A DNA stretch of 64,000 nucleotides, taken from positions 10,779,501-10,843,500 of the forward strand of contig NC_085129.1 in NCBI RefSeq assembly GCF_030269925.1. Reading direction: 5' to 3'. Positions 25,001-36,000 of this stretch are shown here, piece by piece. Under the pieces are notes generated by a model, which was not told the origin of the DNA, did no database searches, and saw only the letters and a program-made list of their open reading frames with translations. The translations under genes were made by a program, and so were the position numbers. How positions within the stretch are numbered: the stretch's first letter is position 1; the number at the start of each line of letters is the position of its first letter. The DNA comes from Bombyx mori. Lineage: Eukaryota > Arthropoda > Insecta > Lepidoptera > Bombycidae.

Positions 25001-28000
25001 CAAAACACATCTGACAAGTATCAAAACACATCTTAAAGAACTCCCGAGAGAACTAAATTCAAATTTATTTGACTATAAATGCGATTTCCGCGAAGTCATT
25101 ACCCTAATTTAAAATATAAACGGACCTAAAGTAGCTCTTTTACAACTTTTTACGATTTTGCGATATTGAAATTGAAATTGTCGAAATTATCCATTTGGTT
25201 CCATAAATTAAGATTTGGGCAACATTTCTGTGTATTTGCCTTAATTTTCTTGATGTTTACTTTGTTAATATTTTTGGATTATCTTCGGATTTGTAAGAAG
25301 ATTTGTTGTCTGATTGAAATTGATTTTAACTTTTAAAGAGCGACATAATATTCGTGTAATAATAAAATGAACGTATTTTTAGCCGAGCTTGGTTTAGATA
25401 TTAATATTTATACTTATCAATATGATCAAATTCACAGATTTAAATTTATATTTAAATAAGATTGTAAATGCCAAAGACAGAATACATTCAACCAATTTTC
25501 TTTTCCTATGCTTAATAATAGCTCTTAATTGACTCTGGGAATATACTTTTTATTTATTGCAAAAATCAGTTTTGTTTCTTTGAAAGAGTGACAAAAGCTG
25601 TTAGATATCATCTGTTTCTCAACCGATTATCTTTATTTGTGTAACAGCTCTCAACAACTTGTGGTTTTAGCAACAAAAAAATACCATTTAGCTGCTACAC
25701 TTTGTTTTTCTTCGTTTCTTAGCCGATATTTGTTTTGTTATTACCTATTGCCGATTTTATTACCTTGAAGTGTCAGTGATTATGGTAGAATTTTGATCAT
25801 TGTGCGAACACTACTTAATTTAGTTGTTTTGTCAAATTTACTTTAATTAAAAGCGGACTAACTATAAACAGCAGATGTCTATTTACAGAAAATAATCAAT
25901 AACAAATCTACTAATAAATAAGAAAAGATTATCTATATGTATAAAAATGAATTGCTGTTCGTTAGTCTCGCTAAAACTCGAGAACGGCTGGACCGATTTG
26001 GCTAATTTTGGTCTTGAATTATTTGTGGAAGTCCAGGGAAGGTTTAAAAGTAGATAAATATGAAAATGCTCGTAGTTAAATTAAAATAACAATTTTGTTT
26101 TCCCTTTGACGTGTCCCCCGTCGAACGGATTCCTTTTGTTTGTTTTAAATTTATTTTTTTATACAAAAGTTTAGGTCTTTTATTTATCGATTGAGGCACT
26201 ACGAAGTCTGCCGGGTCAGCTAGTTTTAAATAAAATTCTTAGCACTATGTTTGTTGATGGACACATTTAATCGTCCCAATAAGTGTGTCTTAGCAAACAC
26301 ATGACAAAACAAACAAAAATGAACAGCGTTTCAAAGGAAAGAAAGTTTGCATATATTCGCAATCTCAGTTTGAAGAAAGGTGAAAGCGTTATGTGAAGTA
26401 ACTGCCAAATGGTGCGTGTTTTTACAGTAAATATTAAGTAATTTGACAACAAGTGCAATTACATATTCGCAAGTATTTGCGATGTTTGAGCTTAACCATC
26501 GACAAACGAAAAGAGACTTCATATTGCAGGAAGACTTCACAGAGATTATCTAACAATGTTTTTTTTAGTTTAAGGCAAGCGTGCGTTCAACTATTGGAAA
26601 TTGCCTTATACTTGTATCTCGCTAAAATCAATAGCAACTTCACTAGTGATAGCATTTCAATTGATCCCGTTATTCAAATTAGAGCGCACATAACTTATTG
26701 AAACTTTAAATGAATACAAAAATCCAGTCGAATTCGAAATCTAGCTATATCCTTGTTCATGATTACAAATTTTTCAAAGGCTGCTTTCAGTCACTTGTTT
26801 TACTGCATGTAAAGATCTGAATGATATTTCTCGAATTGTAAAATCACAAACTTGTTTCAATCCAGCTCAACATTGTTAAGGTGAATATCCACGATTTAGA
26901 AATTCCTTTCTCCCATTCGCACGTCACCAGTCAATACTCATGTATTGTGAGTGTACCCCGTTACTATATCGCACACTACCTGTTGGAGCTTGGACGTTGA
27001 CCCGTCAAGTATTGACATATTCCTATAGTTTCTCACGTCTAGCACCTACGATTGCTGCCATGTTTTACTATAGTTCGTAAAGGTCAACTGCTCAGCATTA
27101 TTAGTGCAGTTTCATGAGTTATTATAAGGTAGTTATTACCTTTCGAATATCGAACGCCTATATCTTTGTTTATTTTAATTATATTTAGTTTGATTACAAA
27201 CAGACCATTTTCATTCCCAAAATTCAAAAGATTCTTGTGAGAGCTGTATGCCGTAATCAGATCAAGTCAATATTGGAATCTCGATACAATTTTGTGTATT
27301 GCACATATACCTATTATCTTTTTAACATACATTTTTTCGTAAGCATATTCACACTGACTAGTAAATAGTTCGTATATTATGGAAGTCAGTGCTTGGGTTT
27401 AATATGTTAAAAGGTTTTTATTTGCATTTCTTAAAAAAATAATGCAATGAACTTATATTATGAAAGTTATTCAGTTGATATTTTGTTAAATCATTATTTT
27501 CCTGGTAGTAGGGCATATAACAAGCAAGCACGGATAGGTAGTGCTGCATAGGACGTGTTTCAAATTTATGACAACCGCTATACAATATACTTAACATCAA
27601 TGCCATTATCAATTCGATCTCATGCCTCAACTCTAGGGCTCCAGTAACCGCCATACCAGATGAACTGTTAGCTCATTCACCCATCTAAGCAAAAATTAAT
27701 AGGTAAGGCTTCCAAATAACAAAATTGTATTTCATTTACTTACGCTGGTCGTTTCCATCGGAGCGAGCCATGACGGTACCGTTTGGATACACGTTGACGT
27801 ACATATGGGAGCACTGGCTGTATAGGCGACTTTGCCGGAACACCGATGGCACCGCACCGCAGATCACCACCTATAAAATAAATAAGCAATATAAATAAAA
27901 CATTACTACCTTCTCTCCTCCTCCTTGTACCGTCTTCCTCAATCCTGAGGATCGTGACCTTTACGGAGCATTTTTCTTCGGACTATGTTCCTCCATTCTA

Positions 28001-31000
28001 TACTGTTCTCTGCGCAATGGATTGCGACATTGATGTTGGACTTTTTTAAAATGGTGTAATTAAACTTACGCATGCTATAATTAAAAATCTTTTATACATC
28101 ACACCCCAAAATATAGAACTTAAATTTTTTTATTCAAAGTGTAGCTTGCAGAGACAATCAAAACACTGAACAATGAAAAAATACATTAGAGAATAAATTT
28201 TATAGCCGTTTTGTAATATCTACCACATTACCCAATTAGTACAAAAATGTCTCCCAAAGAGTCACGTTCCTAGACCATGTCGCATTTTACCTCAGCGCAA
28301 TTATCATCAGGCTTGTAAACACAGAAGCATGCGGTGTTGCTGACACCGAAAGCATCAACATATTTAATTAACGTCGCAATGACCAAACCTTGCGTATAAG
28401 CATTCGTGATAAGATTATTATGAAAATTACCAAGACCTATCAAATTTTAATAACATAAGCAGACGTTCATAAATTTAGAAACGTATTGAGTTGTTTTATC
28501 CGTATAAGCACTGTTATGTAGGAAACTGGACACATTCTTATCAAGCCTCTCGAGTACCTCAGTGTGTTAAATAGCCAGAACGATAAGAACAAGTTGTAAA
28601 ACACCGATTTATGCCAGGGTTAGTCATTTTTTCATGGTTAATTCTCAGATCCTTGATTGTTTTACCATGACGCAGTCTTTCTACAAAAAGAAACCAACAC
28701 AGTCTATAAAAAAGCCATGAATCTTACTTACTAACAGTATCTTAAAGTGATGAAAAGTGTAGTATTGAATTTAGACTTTAATAAAAGTGAATTAAAGAAG
28801 ATTAAGGTGAGTGTGGTCTTCATTACGATTCAAGTAGCTTGTTAATGCACTTTCACCGGGTTATAGTTTAAATGTCATTTCGCTATCTCCATATCTTCCT
28901 CCGTACGTATCCTTTACGAACGCTTTTGTTAATTTACTTAATAACTCCACTACATTTTGACCTTTGACAACTGACGGTCAGCCATTATAAGATTTGATAT
29001 AAGCAGTACATTGTCGGCTCATTATTTTAATAGTGTACGACATTATCAATCGCAACTATTTAATCAATCAGTCGTACCGACTTTGACATCTTCCTCGTCA
29101 TATTTTGTATACAAATACAAATAATTTCATTTTATATACTATTAAGTAAAATTCTAACTCTTAATCATTTATATTTTGTAATTATTTCTGTTCTAGGTAG
29201 CATAATAAGGAAACAATCGATCGTTTTAATGGGTCAGCCGTACTCGGCTAATCCATCACGCTGAGGGTTTTATTGGACCAAAATTGAAAATTGATTCTTA
29301 ATACTCTATCAACAAAGGCTAATGTTGTTTATTTAACAGGAATTGCTTTACACCTTTTTATAACTTAAAGCTCGGTGTCATATTCAGGTGGGAAAGCATA
29401 GGCTACCGCGACGTGGTCACCGTTCAACCATATTGCATTTCACGTGAACTTTTTGTAAACAATACCGAGTTTGCTTTTAATAATGTCGAACGTTTTCTTT
29501 TGAGTTATTCGAATCGGTCATGGCGCCATCTGTGTAAACGGATACTAAAGGTCGTAAATGCAAATGAGATAATATATAATAATGGTTCATATTTTATTGA
29601 AATCAAAACATTTTAATTCTCAAATATTGGAGTTTCGAAACTATAATTATGAATACATATTACGAATAAAATTGTACTTTTGAAATGTAATCAGAACATA
29701 ATAGAGATATGTAGAAACGAGTTTTAACTGTAACGGTATAGTTCCGAAATCGAAAATGGTAACTTATGTTAATGAAACCATAGACTTTCGATTTGACGTT
29801 TTTAATTTTAACTGCCCAAAAAGTTTACGTTAGTAATATTTATGTGTATTTGATACGTCTGTTCGTAATTTATGTCTTCTATTCGTTTTTATGCATAAAT
29901 AAGCATCAAAGTTTTAAAATCCATAAATCCTATATCTCAATAATGGAATAAAACATAAAATTCCGTATAAGATTCTCACAATATTTTCACGTTACTAAGC
30001 CGCGGATATTTCGATATTTACACGTGGTTTGTCTAGTAATAGTTATATTGATACCAAAGTTATGAATAAAGTCAACATTGATTCTGATTTTTTCTTATTA
30101 AAAAGGATCTTTATTGAATGGAGTATAAGTCACAAAAAACAAATATTTTCACAACTGAATATGGCATAATATTATATGACATAAATTGTATAAAGACAAT
30201 GAAATAAATAAAAATGTATACTAGAAAAATGAACCTAAAACTAAAAACTTTAAAAAATATAATATAATAACTAAAATATGTTATTAAAAGGAGACCTTTA
30301 AGCAAGGTTCCGAAGATACTGGCAGCGTTCCCCCTTTTGTCAGATTTATATAGGAAGGTAGTTACTACGTGTGCAATTATCAACTATTTGAAGGTAAATT
30401 GTACTATGCTTGGGCGTGTCTATGGCGAGTTGACTTAAAACGTATTATTTCCATTCGATTACATTTATGAAGCGCATCGAAACTGTCCAGTGGAAAGTGT
30501 ATCGGAGACTTCAGAGTACTTTAACTGCGATCAATATACAGATTGAATAGTATTTTTTTTAATATCTTTGTTTTTCCAGTCCTATTTTTTTTTAGGAAAG
30601 ATTACTGGTATCCCAGGGTCCTTTTCAGTTTCACCAGGACAAGTGGCGAGCACGGGCTCAGCAGGAGGATTAGGTTTTTGCTAACAGCTGTCCGAGCGCC
30701 TGCGGAAGAGACCTAATAACTCAAGGACAGCTGCTTGGCAAATGGATAACTTTCAATCATTATCATCAAACAGAACAATTTACATAGAAACCGAAGTTGA
30801 AATGTTAATTCCGATCTTTAGACATAAGCTGCTAGAAAATGACTTGGCTGTAGTGAGTTTCGAGAACTATATATGTAAAGAAGAACCTTTATCATTTAAA
30901 ACCTTTCAAACTCTTTAGTTATAAAAAAAGATTTTTCTTAAACGGAATCAATCACCTGTCTGTCATTCGGTGAAAAGAAATTTCAGTTTTGTATATTAAA

Positions 31001-32983
31001 AAAATAAAGTTTAATGTTTTATAATAATTTTAATAGAGATTAAGGGCTTTAAATGTTATGTTATTATATCACAGAAAAGGCGAAGTCTTTTATTGTTTAT
31101 TCATTCTGTTCAGTTTAAATAAATATATATCATTCATACCTTTTTAAGCAGTGTACATACATGGAAGTCAGTATAGTAGTCGTTATTATCATTTCCTCGT
31201 GATAAAAGGGATCTATGATAGCCTAAATCCGAATGACCCAACGGTCGATTTATCAACTGTCTGTTTCGCTTGGATTAGATAAACTTAAGACTTGATAATA
31301 AAATGTTATCTTTAAAAATAGTTTTTCAATAGTTTTCTGCATCAATGTTTTTGTTGATAATACTAGTTTATATTCAATATCGCAGTTATCAGTGTTATAT
31401 ATAATTGAGTAATAGATATTAGATCTAATAAATGAATCCAATTTCTAAGCGAATAATCATGCAAAATTCAAGCGACATTTCATGTTGTATTCAACTTACG
31501 CTTTCAAACCTTTTTTTATTTACCAGTAAATATGTACTGATGATAATGAATAAATTATGAACTAATTGTAATTTAATATAAAGGCTAAATGATTCAACAA
31601 CAAACAAGTTTAATTTTCATAGTGGTAAAAACTTAAACTATTCATAGCTTTTGCATGCTTATTTAAAATAAAAACAAGTATAAAAACAAACTCAGATAAA
31701 ACGTCAGAAAATAAAACAAAGTTTGACGCTAACGAGGTTATGCAAAGTGCCAGCGAAAACAAAATTAACCCTGCATACATATTTAGAGGCTGGTATTATC
31801 CGAATCCGCAAAGAAGTTAATGTGCTAAACGAAAAATCGTGAAGATCCCCTCGCAGATCGATTCCGTTAGTGTCGTCATGCATAAACTCGTCCATCTGGA
31901 TTCTTGTCAGGGCTATAATATTTTCATGTGATGCATACATTTTATGTAAATTACTTTTCGAGTTTTTTCTACATCAATAATAACACGGATTCAGATTATT
32001 TTCTGACCCGTGACCTGTTCTATGTCATCGCCTTATTGTGAATATTACATCCATGTATAAATATGTCGATCTAAATATGGATATTACTTGATGCAGCATA
32101 AAGAATAGCGTTTAATCATAATAAATTCATGATTAGGTATTTAATAACGGTGACATATCATTCTAAAAATATCATTCTATTTGACATATTATACAAAACG
32201 GTAATAATATGTATAATCGGCATCTATTCGTTGATTCATATGAACGATGTAAAAATGTAAAATTAAAAAAATAATTTCGACGGAAGTGCGTAATAACTAT
32301 TCTTGATGTTCATAGTGTATTTATGTTGAAAACAAAATGCAAAGTCTAGCTTATTACAATTACCAAGAAGCGCAATGAAGTCTAGCGATTAACATAATTT
32401 ATCATTATTAAATAAGTATTACACAGTTATCATATAGCGATTACATTATTTTACGGAAACAACAATTTTTTTAATTTCTTTTTTTAATCAATGATGTAAA
32501 AAATGAATCTCAGATGTCATTTAAAATAAATTACTACAAGTAGCTTATGAATATGATGGATGACAACATGCTTAGCACAAAAATTTCGATTTTGAAGTGT
32601 TTATTTCACTTTTAAAATCAATGAATATATGTGTATTATATTATTTTATTATATACATATATATTTTTACTTTGATTTTCACGTATAGTAAACAAGATTA
32701 ATAGAAAACATATAATAATTTCTCATCACAAAGTTTACCGGAAATTTAAAATTATTTTTGTGTCTATTTAATAAATTTGACAAATCTATCTTATCTTATT
32801 GTCAAGTCATCCGTGACCACGAAAAATGTATAATACTCGGAAAGTTGTAAGAAAATAGGGTAATACAAAAAAAATATTCAAGAACGTCGAAAATATTTAC
32901 GTCGAATCCCGAAAATTCGTCTCAAAGATAAACACTTGCGGTAATGAGTTTCTTATAAATATCACAAGTGTCAAAAATGTCAG

Positions 32984-33014
<31 letters not shown>

Positions 33015-36000
33015 GTTGAAAGTTTACTGGTGGCCCGAAGGCCTTTCCAGTTTCACCAGGACAGGTGGGCGAGCAAAGGCTCAGCCAAGAGGGGTGGGAT
33101 TTGCTAACAACTGCCCGAGCGCCTCCGAAGGAGACCTAACAACTCAAGAGCAATTGTTTCGCGAATGAATCTACTACCGGATCGGAATCGCGACCCGCTG
33201 AGAAGATCCGGCGAGAAACTCAGCGGGCTGATGCATGGGTTAGGTTGCACGTCGACCTCTTTGTCGAGTTCGACGAGTACGGTTACCGGGGTCCCTAAGC
33301 CTGCCCCTAGTATTAGAGCTGAAGGCATCTAATGCAAAGGTTATTGGATCTGATGGATCCGTAAGGACGTGTCTAGGGCGTCGACGGTGACTGGCTCCTG
33401 CATGATCAGGATTCGGGGAGTAGTCAGCGGCGGCAACGATAAGGCGATTATCATGACGCATAGCCTTATCGAAGTATCGTTCCGACGCTGACTTCATGTA
33501 TTTCCGAATTGATTCGAGGCCCAGGTCGTCGTGTAGGTCAACGTTCCTCACGAACCACGGAGCCCCGACAGCTAACCTGCAAAAGCGGGATTGTAGGGAT
33601 TGGAGGGTGTCTATGTGTGTGCGGGCCGCGTGAGAAAAATGTCAGTGTCAAAACTTAACATTCATATTTTTTTATTACATACTAGCTGTCCCAGCCGACT
33701 TCGTAGTGCCTCAATCGATAAATAAAAGACCTAAACTTTTGTACAAAATAAACTTAAAACAAACAAAAGGAATCCGTCCGACGGGGGACACATCAAAGGA
33801 AAAACAAAATTATTATTTTTATTTAATTACCAGCATTTTTCATATTTATCTACCTTTTAAACCTTCTCTGGACTTCCACAAATAATTCAAGACCAAAATT
33901 AGCCAAATCGGTCCAGTCGTTGTGAGACTAACGAACAGCAATTCATTTTTATATATACTTATATAAGTATAGATTTTCATTTTAAATTCCAACTATTTCT
34001 ATCGCAAAGCAGCGGTTATTTCCAGTATTAGACAGTTGTTGCTTAGAAACAAATGACTTGCAAGGGTGGACATAGCTCGCTAATCAAACCACGACTGCTA
34101 TTATCTAGTTCTTTATCATTAATGTTTGTAATTATGAGCTGTAAACTATGCCAGTACGCGTTAATTAATTAAGATTAATAGTCATAACTGTCTGCCATAA
34201 TGGTTTCGTCTATTCTCACGCCGATTCGCATAGGTCTATACGATGTGTTATGGACAGAGAAATTCAATTCTCATCTATACTAATATTATAAAGAGGAAAG
34301 ATTTGTTTATTTGTTTGTTTCGAATAGGCTCCGAAACTACTGGACCGATTTGAAAAATTCTTTTTCCATTAGAAGCCGACATTGTCCCTGATGAACATAG
34401 GCTACTTTTTTAATTTTTTTTATTTATTTCATGTGTGTTTTAATGTTTCCGAAGCGAAGCGAGGGCGGGTCGCTAGTTTATGATAACACAATCTATCTGT
34501 ATATATAAAAATGAATTGCTGTTCGTTAGTCTCGCTAAAACTCGAGAACGGCTGGACCGATTTGACTAACTTTGGTCTTGAATTATTTGTGGAAGTCCAG
34601 AAAAGGTTTAAAAGGTAGAAAAATATGAAAATTCTCGGAATTAAATAAAAATAACAATTTTGTTTTTCCTTTGATGTGTTCCCCGTCGGACGGATTCCTT
34701 TTGTTTGTTTTAAGTTTATTTTATACAAAAGTTTAGGTCTTTTATTTATCGATTGAGGCATTACGAAGTCTGCCGGGTCAGCTATTTATAAAATAGATAT
34801 TTATTTTATTTTTTTAATATTTTTAACGTGCTTTAAAATTTCAGAATACTGCTGAATGTTATAATAACCCCCCCCCCCCATTCATTCTTCAAACATGTTC
34901 CTTTTTATGAGAGATATCTTAGAACAACGTCTAAATCCAAATTTCTAATAGTAGTGTTTATTCATGACCCCTTTAAAACTAAATTGTAGTTATAATAAAT
35001 TACTATTTAAATAATGATTAAAGTAGCCGATAAAAGCTTTTTGACAATACGTAGGTACGTAGTATACAATATGCGTATGTACCTAATACAATAGGTACGT
35101 AATATTTCACACATATTTAACTTTTGTACACAACATTTATTTGAATATTTTGAAATATTGCAATTATTTTGACCATTGGTCCATTCTATAAAATTTCGTT
35201 TGAATGTTTGATGAATATGTATGCACTGTAATACAAAAAGTTTGTAGTTTTATTTAAATAATTATAAAAAACTCATAATTCCTTTTGGTTTCGATTGCCG
35301 TGTTATTTTAATTAATTTAAAAAGCACCTTAACTACGCGATGTTGCGTTGAACGTGCGCCTGCTTATCTAGCTCATTTGATCTTGGCCTACTGGGCGCTA
35401 TGTTCGCATCTTAATCGAATATATTCGAATTACCTTTAAGTTTGGGATCCTCGGTAACCATCATTAACGATATCGGAATATCGGGAACCTATTTGATATA
35501 TTTATAGTTTTTTTTTTTCCTACCTATGCTGATAGCCTTGAAAGGCTATGTAAGCTTACCCTAGCGTGTGTAGGTGAGCTCACGGGGCTTTAACCGGAGA
35601 GTTGCTAACACTGACCCTAGCAAGAGCAGTGCTTCGCAGAATCTACCACTGGATCGGAAAAGCGATCCACTGAGAAGATCCGGCGAGAAACTCAGTGGGC
35701 TGTGTCTGTGGGTTAATTCGCTCGTCGAGCCCTTCATCGCAAGCGACGGGTTCGACGAGGACGGTGACCGGTTTATAGTTTTATTTACGGGAATAACATA
35801 CTACATATTATAGTTATTAAACAAGTGTTGTGAAAACAACTTAATCGTGAATCATAAAATCTAAAAAAAGAGATTGACATCAAGTTCAGAATTCTAATTA
35901 CGCCTTTAAGTCAGTTTTGTTTAGATGTGCACTCAATTGAAATCAAATTACGGACCAATTGAAATCAAATCGGAGTTTCAATTGCGTCAATAATATTCGA

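Larger units (their letters stand above)
10665..27743 (-). other. FGF intron of about 17.1 kb
   Basis: Lies between gtaagt at 27743 and tgttacag at 10665. Repeats are listed separately. The remaining stretches (11.0-12.8, 12.9-16.2, 16.4-19.3, 20.4-21.5, 21.6-23.4, 24.4-25.9 and 26.2-27.6 kb) are AT-rich and show no recognisable gene. A few open frames of 60-113 codons inside are not supported by domains or composition. Confidence 0.75.
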
